A stretch of 64,000 nucleotides of DNA. It comes from Flavobacterium cheongpyeongense. GTDB taxonomy: Bacteria; Bacteroidota; Bacteroidia; Flavobacteriales; Flavobacteriaceae. Location: positions 23,964 through 87,963 of the forward strand of contig NZ_QJHK01000020.1 of NCBI RefSeq assembly GCF_003202435.1, in the 5' to 3' direction. Positions within the stretch are counted from its first letter, which is position 1. Each line of letters starts with the position of its first letter. Under the pieces are notes generated by a model, which searched no databases, was not told where the DNA came from, and saw only the letters and a list, made by a program, of their open reading frames with translations. This document shows positions 47,482-55,929 of the stretch, in pieces. The translations under genes were made by a program, and so were the position numbers.

Positions 47482-48951
47482 ATGAGAGCATTTGAACAAC
47501 GAAAAAAAGACAGTACTGCGAGTACAACTTTTTTTGGACCCAAAATTCAGAAAAAGCTAAAAACCGGAACGGCTGGGGATAAATATGAGTTAGAAGCAGA
47601 TAGTGTAGCTGATAAAGTGGTCAATAACACTCCAGCTGGAGGCGGGCTTTTACAGTCGAAAGAACAGGTTCAGCAAAAGCCTGTTTCAGAAACCATATCT
47701 ACAATTCAGGCTAAAGACATGAAAGAAGAAGAAAAACCTGTTCAAAAGAAATCTGATAAAAAAGAGGAAGAAAAACCAGTTCAAAAAAAGGAAAAAGAAG
47801 AGGAAAAACCGGTACAGAAAAAATCAGATAAAGAAGAAGAAAAACCGATTCAGGCCAAATGTGCGGATTGCGAAAAAGAAGATAACGTTCAGAAAAAATC
47901 AGACAAAGAAGAAGAAAAACCGATTCAGAAAAAAGGAAAAAATACTGAAAGTGAAATTCAGGATAACGCATTAGAAGGAAAACTGGACAGCTCAAAAGGT
48001 GGTGGAACTGGTTTGGACAAAAAAACAAAAAATGAAATGGAATCCGGCTTTGGAACCGATTTCAGCAATGTAAAAATCCATACTGATGCACGTGCAGTTC
48101 AAATGAGTCAGGAATTGGGAGCCCAGGCTTTTACCAACGGCAATGATGTTTATTTTAATCAAGGGAAATACAATCCCGATTCCAGGGAAGGAAAACATTT
48201 GCTGGCACACGAATTAACGCATACGGTTCAACAAACCGGAGCCAAACAAAAATCAGGAACAATTCAAAAATCATCCATAGAAAACCATCCTGAAGATTTG
48301 CAAGCAGAAAGACCCGAAAACCCACAGTTTAGGGGTAATCCTCCATTAGAAAAAGCCAATGATAATCAAATGCTTATCTCAATCGGCCAAAAAGGGCAAT
48401 ATGTTGCGGAATTGCAACAAGGGTTGTTGGAAGCAGGTCAAAGCTTACCCAAATTTGGTGCAGACGGAGATTTTGGAACAGAAACCCGAAATGCGGTAAT
48501 CGGCTTTCAAACAGACAACGGTTTAAATAAAATTGACGGTCTTGTGGGACCGGAAACTATGGGAGCTCTGGACAATAAACTGGTAGGACTAAAAGGTGGA
48601 AAAAAAGACGAATGTGAAGATACTGTAACTTTCCAAAAAGGACCTTTTCTAAGTGAAGAAAAGGCTGGCTTTTTTAGTACTGCACAATGTCCCAAAGTTA
48701 CAATTACAATAGATGCCGTTGCACAGATCGTTAACTTTCATAATTGTGCCTCTTTGGATATTAGTATAGATCATGTTCAAAGAACAAGAAGAACGATACC
48801 GATAGGCAACAACGGAAAAGGACATTTTAAAGAAACATTCACTTTAAAGCATCATAAAGATATACATAAATTGTTTTTCACTATGCCAGCAGATTGTAAA
48901 GGAATGGGAGACACATTTACTGTTAGCGGAACTATTCATCGTCATTCATAA
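47482..48951 (+). CDS. DUF4157 cargo-like protein 1 with peptidoglycan-binding domain
   Basis: The 489-residue protein starts with a short leader (FFGPKIQKKLKTG..DKYELEADSVADK) related to those of the two other DUF4157 proteins here. Five near-repeats of EEEKPVQKK form a charged linker (about 81-153). The DUF4157 domain (about 170-250) carries LLAHELTHTVQQ with the HExxH zinc motif at H243, E244 and H247. A peptidoglycan_binding_1 domain (about 300-365; GADGDFGTETRNAVIGFQ, DGLVGPETMGALD) and an unassigned beta-rich C-terminal domain (about 375-489) with four Cys follow. DUF4157 is a hallmark of eCIS cargo and accessory proteins. It has no immunity-like neighbour directly after it, so it may be a chaperoning or structural accessory rather than a toxin. 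Confidence 0.8.
   Translation: MRAFEQRKKDSTASTTFFGPKIQKKLKTGTAGDKYELEADSVADKVVNNTPAGGGLLQSKEQVQQKPVSETISTIQAKDMKEEEKPVQKKSDKKEEEKPVQKKEKEEEKPVQKKSDKEEEKPIQAKCADCEKEDNVQKKSDKEEEKPIQKKGKNTESEIQDNALEGKLDSSKGGGTGLDKKTKNEMESGFGTDFSNVKIHTDARAVQMSQELGAQAFTNGNDVYFNQGKYNPDSREGKHLLAHELTHTVQQTGAKQKSGTIQKSSIENHPEDLQAERPENPQFRGNPPLEKANDNQMLISIGQKGQYVAELQQGLLEAGQSLPKFGADGDFGTETRNAVIGFQTDNGLNKIDGLVGPETMGALDNKLVGLKGGKKDECEDTVTFQKGPFLSEEKAGFFSTAQCPKVTITIDAVAQIVNFHNCASLDISIDHVQRTRRTIPIGNNGKGHFKETFTLKHHKDIHKLFFTMPADCKGMGDTFTVSGTIHRHS
47722..47940 (+). repeat. In-frame tandem repeats encoding E/K-rich linker
   Basis: Five imperfect units encode EEEKPVQKK, EEEKPIQAK or similar, separated by SDK-type spacers; one spacer holds a CADC motif. 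The DNA units are near-identical, so unit number can change by recombination. It is inside a reading frame and is not a CRISPR array. Confidence 0.85.
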
Positions 48952-48955
48952 CTTT

Positions 48956-50719
48956 ATGCCAGCATTCAGCCAAATAGCAAAGTCAAAGCCTTCTGCCCCA
49001 TCTTCTTTTAATACAAGAAAGGGAGAGGATTTTTTTGGTGTTCAGGCAAAACTCAATGTTGGAAAATCAAATGATAAATATGAGGTTGAAGCCGATACTG
49101 TCGCCAATAAAATAGTATCCAATTCTTCCAAAAAATCGGCAGAACCTTTCTTCTCCTCTTCTACCTTACAAAAAAAACAGGCTCTGGAAGTTCATAAAAA
49201 AGAAAACAAGGAAAATGAAATTCAGGAGAAACCGCTGGCAGAATCAATTACGCCTGTAGTACAATTGCAGCCCATTCAAAAATGCAATTGTGAAGAAAAA
49301 AATGTTCAAAAAAAGGAAGGAGATGAAGCTGAGGCTGATACATCCGTTAATTCTAATTTTGAAAGCCGGCTGAACAGCTCAAAAGGCGGCGGCAAGGCAC
49401 TCTCTAACGATACTAAAACAGAAATGGAATTAGGTTTTGGTGCTGATTTCAGCAATGTTCGAATCCATAATGACTCCAATGCAGTACAAATGAGCCAGCA
49501 AATTGGAGCGGAGGCTTTTGCCAATGGAAATGATATTTATTTCAATGAAGGAAAATACAATCCAAACTCACAATCAGGCAAACATCTTTTGGCGCATGAG
49601 CTAACACATACTGTTCAACAAGGAAATAAACCAAAACTTCAAAGACAAGAAGTTCCTCCAGAGTCAGCTCCTCCACCTAGAGTTGAGTACAGAATATCTA
49701 CAATGTTAAGTTCTCTTATTGAATGGGAAGCAGCGGGATTATTGAGTGCGCCTTATTTACCTTATGATGTTCCTACAATACCTCAAATTCCTGTAACACA
49801 AGAAGAAGCTGCTTCAATGGCAAGTGCCGCACCTGCACTTCTTGCCGGATTAACGGCTCCATCTGCCGCAGCCGCAACCGGAACAGGAACAAGTGGAGCT
49901 GCAGCTACAGGTACAACTGCATTAGAAACTGCCGCCGCAAGATGGGGTTCAGCATCAGTGATTGAAGGTGGGGCTGCACTTGCAGAAGGAGGAGCGACAG
50001 TTGCTGCAGGCGCAGAGGCAACTTCTGTACTTACCCGAATAGCAATGTTATCTGCCGAAGCTGCACCTCCAGTTGCTTTTTTTACAATTTTATTATGGCC
50101 AAGCTCTACCGCACCTCGCTGGATGGATGAATTAAATCCTATAACAGGAGGTCCATACGCATCTCCAAGAGAGTATGATTGGGTCAATCGTTTATCTCCT
50201 AATCAAAGAGAATATTTAGACTATCTAGGCAGAGCCAGAAGACTAACACCGAGAACAAGCGGAGACGAAGAAACGGATCCAAGAACAGATATTATTCCAT
50301 TACCGGATCCGGCACCGCAGCCAGAAGAAGATGACGATAGAACAGGTTGCAAAAGCAGAGAGATTACAAGATTGGGAGGACATGCCAGACATGATGCTTA
50401 TGCAACAAAAGTTTCGGGCAGATCATTTGATTTTAATGTATGGCCAGGCCCTCCATTTTCGGCTATTAACTATGACGGGCAAACAAATCATACAATTGTT
50501 TGGGAAGTTAAAGTTGGTTTTGGTTGGTTCTTTAATCCCGCAATGATTAGTCTGCGAGATCTCACATTGGCAAGATTTGATGCTCAGAAAAATTTTGGCC
50601 TTTTTGTTGCACAAAGATGTGCTTTTTTTCACGTTTGGTCTATTCCGGATCGCCACGTTGCTTTATTACTTAATACACGCTGGGGAGGTTATCCTCCTGT
50701 TTTAAGCATTCCAGAATAA
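48956..50719 (+). CDS. DUF4157 eCIS effector with PD-(D/E)XK-like nuclease C-terminus
   Basis: The 587-residue protein opens with the shared leader FFGVQAKLNVGKSNDKYEVE and a spacer with CNCEEK. The DUF4157 domain follows (HExxH at H214-H218). A Pro-rich stretch then leads to an Ala/Gly-rich hydrophobic region (about 275-380) that could cross a membrane. The last 110 residues look like a toxin: GGHARHDAYATKV, then FDF with D492, then WEVKVG with E517 and K519, the D...ExK pattern of restriction-endonuclease-fold nucleases. It recalls DUF6310 or Tox-REase toxins of polymorphic toxin systems. The next gene resembles the Imm52 immunity family and starts inside this gene's stop codon (TAATG), as expected for a toxin-immunity pair. 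Confidence 0.75.
   Translation: MPAFSQIAKSKPSAPSSFNTRKGEDFFGVQAKLNVGKSNDKYEVEADTVANKIVSNSSKKSAEPFFSSSTLQKKQALEVHKKENKENEIQEKPLAESITPVVQLQPIQKCNCEEKNVQKKEGDEAEADTSVNSNFESRLNSSKGGGKALSNDTKTEMELGFGADFSNVRIHNDSNAVQMSQQIGAEAFANGNDIYFNEGKYNPNSQSGKHLLAHELTHTVQQGNKPKLQRQEVPPESAPPPRVEYRISTMLSSLIEWEAAGLLSAPYLPYDVPTIPQIPVTQEEAASMASAAPALLAGLTAPSAAAATGTGTSGAAATGTTALETAAARWGSASVIEGGAALAEGGATVAAGAEATSVLTRIAMLSAEAAPPVAFFTILLWPSSTAPRWMDELNPITGGPYASPREYDWVNRLSPNQREYLDYLGRARRLTPRTSGDEETDPRTDIIPLPDPAPQPEEDDDRTGCKSREITRLGGHARHDAYATKVSGRSFDFNVWPGPPFSAINYDGQTNHTIVWEVKVGFGWFFNPAMISLRDLTLARFDAQKNFGLFVAQRCAFFHVWSIPDRHVALLLNTRWGGYPPVLSIPE
49031..49083 (+). repeat. Cargo leader repeat, copy 1
   Basis: Identical to 51603-51655 except for one base over 53 bases, including a 38-base perfect match. 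It encodes the N-terminal leader FFGVQAKLNVGKSNDKYE. Such DNA-level identity between otherwise diverged genes points to recent duplication or gene conversion. Confidence 0.9.
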
Positions 50720-51531
50720 TGAGAAAAGAAGATTTTACATATATACAATTCAAAATTCTAAGCAGGAAAGAATCTGTTTTAGAATTATCAAAAAAAATTC
50801 TAGCCGTTATAAACGAGCTGGGAAAACATAATTATGAGAAAAAAAATGTGAAATATCTTGGAGATCAATACATCCAAAATGAAATTACCTCAAGCGAAAT
50901 TCACAATTATCTAACTAAAAAACAAGAAGATACAACTATATTCAGCAATAAAACCAAAGAATTTAACCTATTTATTACTGAAGAAATATGCGGAGACGAA
51001 ATCTATGATTGTTTATGGTTTTCTTTTAATGCATTAATTCCCGGTTTTCCCAAAATACCAGATTTAAAATCTCTTTTAAATTTACTAAAAAGCCTGTTTA
51101 TAAGCTTTAAAGGAATCTATGCTTATACTGAAGATGAAGAAATACTTCAGGTATATTTTGCACAAAGAAGCTATGACAAAATTTTGTCACAATTACCTTT
51201 TGATTATATAAATTTCCTTCCTAAACCAGATTTAGATTTTACTAATCATTTTAATATTCCTTCTCACTTTTCAACAAATGAAATGAATATTAGTGAAGCT
51301 CCTAACGGTTTTTGGTGGATAAATTTTTTAAGTAAAAAGCAAATAGAAAATTTAAATCTAAACAGCACAATTAATGATTGGCATCATACCGAAGTTATTA
51401 ATGATGAATATACACTATACGTTTTAACAGACACAATTTTAAACCTAAATAATAAAGAACATTTGCTGAAACTACAAAATTTAATTCATAAAACAGATTT
51501 AATTACTATACAAGAAAAATCAATAATATGA
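50719..51531 (+). CDS. Imm52-like immunity protein for the upstream nuclease effector
   Basis: The 270-residue protein is cytoplasmic-looking, with no signal peptide or DUF4157 domain. The C-terminal half has NGFWWINFLSKKQIENL followed by a TLYVLTDTILNLNN-type segment. This resembles the G.WWVNYL... pattern I remember for Imm52 proteins, which pair with restriction-endonuclease-fold toxins. It starts at the last base of the nuclease effector's stop (TAATG), and its own stop overlaps the start of the third DUF4157 gene (ATGA). The gene order alone supports an immunity role. The family name is from memory and needs a profile search. Confidence 0.65.
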   Translation: MRKEDFTYIQFKILSRKESVLELSKKILAVINELGKHNYEKKNVKYLGDQYIQNEITSSEIHNYLTKKQEDTTIFSNKTKEFNLFITEEICGDEIYDCLWFSFNALIPGFPKIPDLKSLLNLLKSLFISFKGIYAYTEDEEILQVYFAQRSYDKILSQLPFDYINFLPKPDLDFTNHFNIPSHFSTNEMNISEAPNGFWWINFLSKKQIENLNLNSTINDWHHTEVINDEYTLYVLTDTILNLNNKEHLLKLQNLIHKTDLITIQEKSII

Positions 51532-54500
51532 GTGTTTTTGCAAAAAGTACAGCCGGAAAAAGCAGCCTCAGTCCTCATAACAAAGGAAATGAGAGGGATT
51601 CTTTTTTTGGTGTTCAGGCAAAACTCAATGTTGGAAAATCGAATGATAAATATGAAGCGGAAGCAGACAGAGTAGCAGATACCGTTGTAGCAAACAAAAA
51701 AACTGCTCCTGAGCCTTTCTTTGCCGCTTCAACTACTATTCAAAATAAACTTGGCGGTGAAAATCATCCGGAAAATAAAAGTAATGGTATTCAGAAAAAA
51801 ACAACTCCAGAGGGAATTACTCCAGTTGTTCAGCCAAAATTAAAAATAGTTCATAACAAACAAGCCGGAGCTGCTGCAGGATCTTTTTTCACTCCTTCGC
51901 CAGTTATTCAAAACAAACGCGCTAACGAAGTACAGAAAAAAGACAATTCTCAAAAAGAGGTTCAAAAAGAAGCCGCAGCAGAGAAAACGGTTCCTGTTAT
52001 TCAATTAAAATTAGAAAAAGAAGATTCGGTACAAAACAAAACTGAACCTCCTAAAACAAAAGAAAAAACAAGTACTTCTAAATCTTTGTTTCAGCCGAAA
52101 AAAGAAGATGAAATTCAGAAAAAAACTGCTGTTGAAAAAGTCGATGCTGTTCAACATAAAACTGATATTGTAAAGACGGAAGTCCTTAAAAATAAAGAAA
52201 CAAGTTTTACTCCAAAACCATTAATACAGAAGAAAAAAGAAGAAGAAATTCAGGCCAAGGAAGAAGAGGAAATTCAGGCTAAAGAAGACGAAAAAGAATT
52301 GCAGATGAGTGCCGCTGCAGATGCAAACCCTTCTGACTCTTCAAATCTCGAAAGCACTTTAAACAACAGCAAAGGCGGAGGCTCTCCTCTATCCGGAAAA
52401 GTAAAAACCGAAATGGAATCCGGTATTGGAGCTGATTTTAGCAATGTCCGTATACACAATGACTCTAACGCTGTTCAGATGAATAAGCAATTAGGAGCTC
52501 AGGCCTTTGCAACCGGAAACAATATTTATTTTAACGAAGGAAAATACAACCCAAATTCGCAGGATGGTAAGCATTTACTTGCTCACGAATTGACACATAC
52601 GGTACAGCAGGGAGCAGCCATTCGGAAAAAAGAAGAGCCTATCTCGCCTGCTCCGGAAATGATTCAGGGTTCGTTCCTCGATTTAGTTCCAGACTGGATA
52701 ATTAATGAAGCGCGACACGTTCCGGGTTACACTCTTTTCACCGTTATTATTGGTTACGATCCGTTACGTCAAATGGATGTCGAACGAACTCCAATTAATC
52801 TGGTTGAAGGCTTAATGGGTCTTGTTCCTTTTGGGACAGCCATATTCGACAAGCTTCAGGAATACGGAATACTTCAGCAGGTTTTTGACTGGGTAGAAGG
52901 GAAATTAAGCGAACTCGGATTAACAATCGATAGTATTTTAGATTTGGTTGAAGAGGTTTGGAACGAAATATCATTTCCTTATACTGGTATAATTGATTTA
53001 GTAACTGAAAAGTTTAATGAAGTAGTTAACAGAATAACTTCTTTTGTAAGTGCAACTGTAGATCAGGTTATTACCTGGATAAAAGAAGCCTTAATTGGTG
53101 TCGCTGAACCTATACTGGCAGAAAACAAAGCCTGGTCATTGATCAAAAAAATAATCAAATACGATCCGTTACGTGATGAAGCTGTCAATGCCACAACGGT
53201 CGAAATATTAGAAGATTTCCTCATACTGATAGACAAACAAACAGAGCTTGAGCAAATGCGTGAAAAAGGCACATTGCAAAAAACAGCCGACTGGCTTGAC
53301 ACTCAGGTTGGAACTTTCAATTCGTTATTAGGCGAACTTCGAGGACTCATCACCGCAGCCTGGGATGCTATTCAACCTGCAAATTTGGTCAATATTGCTG
53401 ATAATCTCTCTGCGCTTGCCGATCAGGCCGGAGGATTCCTGCAGCGAGTTTGGGATTTTGCTTCAGGTGTAGCACTAAAAGTATTAGAACTTGTTAAGGA
53501 GTCATTATTAGGATGGCTGTCTTCTCAAGCCGCTACTGTAAGAGGTTATTCGCTTGTTAAAGTGATTATTGGAAAAGATCCTTTTACACAGGAAGTTGTA
53601 CCTCGTACAGTTCCAAATCTAATACGAGGTTTTATGAGCCTCATGGATGGCGGAGAAGAACAATATGCACAAATGGTTGAATCTGGTGCAATAGCCAGAA
53701 TTGTAGGCGAAATTGAAGCCGCAGTAGCGACGCTCAACATGACGCCACAATCTATAATACAGCTATTTACTGATATATGGGATTCTATGAGCATTGATGA
53801 CCTCATCCATCCAATAGATGCTTTCATAAGAATCATTGAAAAATTTGGAGAGCCTATTGGACGATTGATTGCGTTTGTGGCAGAAATTATCCGAATAGTC
53901 ATCGTTGCCATTTTAGAGATTATGAATTTCCCATTCGATCTCATAGGAAACATAATAACCAGAGCATTAGAAGCTATTGATGACATTAAAAAAGACCCAA
54001 TTGGTTTCTTGAAAAATATATTACGAGCGCTTAAACAAGGATTCATTCAGTTCTTTGACAATATCGTAACCCATTTAATTAATGGTGTAACCGGCTGGCT
54101 GATGAGCGAGTTAAAAGATGCTAATATTCCGGTACTTACTGATTTCTCTTTACGCGGTGTTATTGCCTGGGTATTAGAAGTACTGAATATCTCAATGGAA
54201 AAAATCTGGGAAAAACTAGCCGCACATCCCCGCATAGGGCCTGCAAGAGTTGCCAGAATCCGCAGCATGATTAATACGCTCGAAGGCATTTGGACATTCA
54301 TCAAAGATGTTCAGGAGCGAGGCATGGCAGCCATTTGGGATAAAATACAGGAACAGCTTAGTAATTTATGGAATACCGTTCTCGATGCTGTGAAAAACTT
54401 TGTCATGGAACGTATTGTCAATCGAATAACGGCCAGACTTTTAAGCATGCTGGATCCAACCGGAATCATGGCTGTCATAAATGGAGCAATGGCTTTCTTT

Positions 54501-55730
54501 AATGCGATACAAAGTTTTATAAAATACTTGCGTGAAATGCTCGAAGTTGTCAACTCTTTTGTCAATGGCGTAGCCGATTTAGCCCGAGGCAACGTCGCCA
54601 CAGCCGCAAATTATCTCGAAAGAACTATGGGACAAGCCATGCCGGTTGTGATAGGTTTCTTAGCGAATCAGGTTGGGTTAACCGGAATTGGGGCAAGAAT
54701 TGGTGAAATGATTATTTCTGTACAACAAATGGTTGATGAAGCGCTGACCTGGCTGGTGAATAAGGCGGTGGATACGGGTATGAATATGTTGGATAGAATT
54801 ATGGGAAGAGGCGGTGATGAAGAGGGTGATGTTAAATCAATAGCCAGAAGAAGACTTGTTAGCTCTCTTGGTGAAGACGCTACAGTTGAAGAAGCTAGAA
54901 GTACAGCATCTCAATTATTTACGGAACTACAACCTCAAGGATTGCATAGTCTTGAAGTAAATCCAGTTCCAAATGTTGAAGGAGAATTTTATATAGATGC
55001 AACTGCAAGCCCCTTAGAACATTTATTAAAATTACGTCCAGCAATAAAAGATGTTAGACCAGCGGTTACTTTGGCTGTTAGAATAACTCTTGATCCTCAT
55101 CAAACTTTTGAAGTGGCAACAGAAAATCGGGAACTTTTGCCTGGATTTGTAAGACCATATGTATCAGAAGGTCAGCCAGGAATATCTCCAGGTACAGTAG
55201 AATCTAGAAATTTCCCGGCAAGACATCCGCAAAGCGGCAGTTTCAATTTCGCCAGCATCTCTACTACCGGCAGGGTATCCGGAGGCAGCGGTGGCGCAAT
55301 ATTAATTCCGAGTACACCATCTAATATTGTAGAATTATTAACCTGGAGCAATGGGGGAATTCGAACTAATGTATGTCATAATGATAGTCATGCAGAACAT
55401 CAATTTTTGAATTGGTTTAATTCTCAATCTCCAAGTTTTAAAGCTGGAATTAAAAATGTTGAATTAAGGCTTCAATCAGTAAGCCCTTGTTCATCTTGTG
55501 TTCCTGATTTAATAAGAATTGTAACTAGCCCAAATGTTAAAACTGATGCCGTTTTTAGCATCTCTTGGTCAAGCGTATTTGAATCAAATGGGGTTTGTCA
55601 CGAATTAGATACTACAAATGAATCTTTAGACCACTTAAGAGGATCTGGATGGAATATATCAGGACCAATGCCAACTGGGGAAGTAGCGACTTCTGAAAAT
55701 TTAACCATCGAGCAATTGAGAAGCACCTAA
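51528..55730 (+). CDS. Giant DUF4157 eCIS effector with deaminase-fold C-terminus
   Basis: The 1400-residue protein has the shared leader (FFGVQAKLNVGKSNDKYEAE, about 25-45). A low-complexity linker rich in QKK and EEIQAK units (about 120-260) leads to a DUF4157 domain with HExxH at H353-H357. Three helical repeats of about 130-150 residues start near 399, 531 and 671 (shared IIGYDPL, IIKYDPL, IIGKDPF). More amphipathic helices continue to about 1095. The last part (about 1200-1400) has SHAEHQFLNWF (H1288, E1290) and SPCSSC (C1321, C1324), the zinc-binding and catalytic HAE...PCxxC signature of cytidine-deaminase-fold enzymes, 30 residues apart. This is typical of nucleic-acid deaminase toxins. 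I infer that the helical part helps packing or membrane passage. No matching immunity gene follows. Confidence 0.78.
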   Translation: MSVFAKSTAGKSSLSPHNKGNERDSFFGVQAKLNVGKSNDKYEAEADRVADTVVANKKTAPEPFFAASTTIQNKLGGENHPENKSNGIQKKTTPEGITPVVQPKLKIVHNKQAGAAAGSFFTPSPVIQNKRANEVQKKDNSQKEVQKEAAAEKTVPVIQLKLEKEDSVQNKTEPPKTKEKTSTSKSLFQPKKEDEIQKKTAVEKVDAVQHKTDIVKTEVLKNKETSFTPKPLIQKKKEEEIQAKEEEEIQAKEDEKELQMSAAADANPSDSSNLESTLNNSKGGGSPLSGKVKTEMESGIGADFSNVRIHNDSNAVQMNKQLGAQAFATGNNIYFNEGKYNPNSQDGKHLLAHELTHTVQQGAAIRKKEEPISPAPEMIQGSFLDLVPDWIINEARHVPGYTLFTVIIGYDPLRQMDVERTPINLVEGLMGLVPFGTAIFDKLQEYGILQQVFDWVEGKLSELGLTIDSILDLVEEVWNEISFPYTGIIDLVTEKFNEVVNRITSFVSATVDQVITWIKEALIGVAEPILAENKAWSLIKKIIKYDPLRDEAVNATTVEILEDFLILIDKQTELEQMREKGTLQKTADWLDTQVGTFNSLLGELRGLITAAWDAIQPANLVNIADNLSALADQAGGFLQRVWDFASGVALKVLELVKESLLGWLSSQAATVRGYSLVKVIIGKDPFTQEVVPRTVPNLIRGFMSLMDGGEEQYAQMVESGAIARIVGEIEAAVATLNMTPQSIIQLFTDIWDSMSIDDLIHPIDAFIRIIEKFGEPIGRLIAFVAEIIRIVIVAILEIMNFPFDLIGNIITRALEAIDDIKKDPIGFLKNILRALKQGFIQFFDNIVTHLINGVTGWLMSELKDANIPVLTDFSLRGVIAWVLEVLNISMEKIWEKLAAHPRIGPARVARIRSMINTLEGIWTFIKDVQERGMAAIWDKIQEQLSNLWNTVLDAVKNFVMERIVNRITARLLSMLDPTGIMAVINGAMAFFNAIQSFIKYLREMLEVVNSFVNGVADLARGNVATAANYLERTMGQAMPVVIGFLANQVGLTGIGARIGEMIISVQQMVDEALTWLVNKAVDTGMNMLDRIMGRGGDEEGDVKSIARRRLVSSLGEDATVEEARSTASQLFTELQPQGLHSLEVNPVPNVEGEFYIDATASPLEHLLKLRPAIKDVRPAVTLAVRITLDPHQTFEVATENRELLPGFVRPYVSEGQPGISPGTVESRNFPARHPQSGSFNFASISTTGRVSGGSGGAILIPSTPSNIVELLTWSNGGIRTNVCHNDSHAEHQFLNWFNSQSPSFKAGIKNVELRLQSVSPCSSCVPDLIRIVTSPNVKTDAVFSISWSSVFESNGVCHELDTTNESLDHLRGSGWNISGPMPTGEVATSENLTIEQLRST
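51603..51655 (+). repeat. Cargo leader repeat, copy 2
   Basis: Partner of 49031-49083, with one mismatch in 53 bases, encoding the same leader in the deaminase effector gene. Confidence 0.9.
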
Positions 55731-55770
55731 TTATTTAAATTCTGCAATTAAAATTATAACTGTCATGAAC

Positions 55771-55881
55771 AAAAATCAAAATATTTTTTTCAATCGAATC
55801 ATTAGCATAAAAATGGAAAATGTATTCAACTACCTAAAAAAACAATTCATCTTTCAGCTTGACACACTTTTTAGATTATAA
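55771..55881 (+). pseudogene. Scar: duplicated junction of the hydrolase 3' end and ATPase 5' end
   Basis: This stretch aligns with 56710-56812. Its first part matches the end of the hydrolase gene (FFSIESLVA and stop; here FFSIESLA and stop, in frame before 55810). Then an ATG at 55813 opens a 22-codon copy of the ATPase start (MENVFNYLKKQF... against MENVFTYLKTQF...), ending at a stop at 55879-55881. It lies just upstream of the intact hydrolase gene. The simplest reading is that a cargo/hydrolase segment was inserted or duplicated at the ATPase boundary, leaving a broken copy. Otherwise the gap 55731-55929 holds nothing. Confidence 0.85.
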
Positions 55882-55929
55882 AAAAAATCTCTATAACTAA
55901 TTTTTTATAACCTTTAAAAAACATTAGCC

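Noticed and set aside
47722..47940. Regularly spaced DNA repeats resembling a CRISPR array
   Set aside because: Units are in frame, encode EEEKPVQKK-type peptides and vary in length; no cas genes are present.
49783..50187. 134-aa Ala-rich minus-strand frame within the nuclease effector gene
   Set aside because: It is the antisense shadow of the Ala/Gly-rich coding stretch.
55813..55881. Independent 22-aa peptide gene
   Set aside because: It is a copy of the ATPase 5' end followed by a stop, so it is better explained as a duplication scar.
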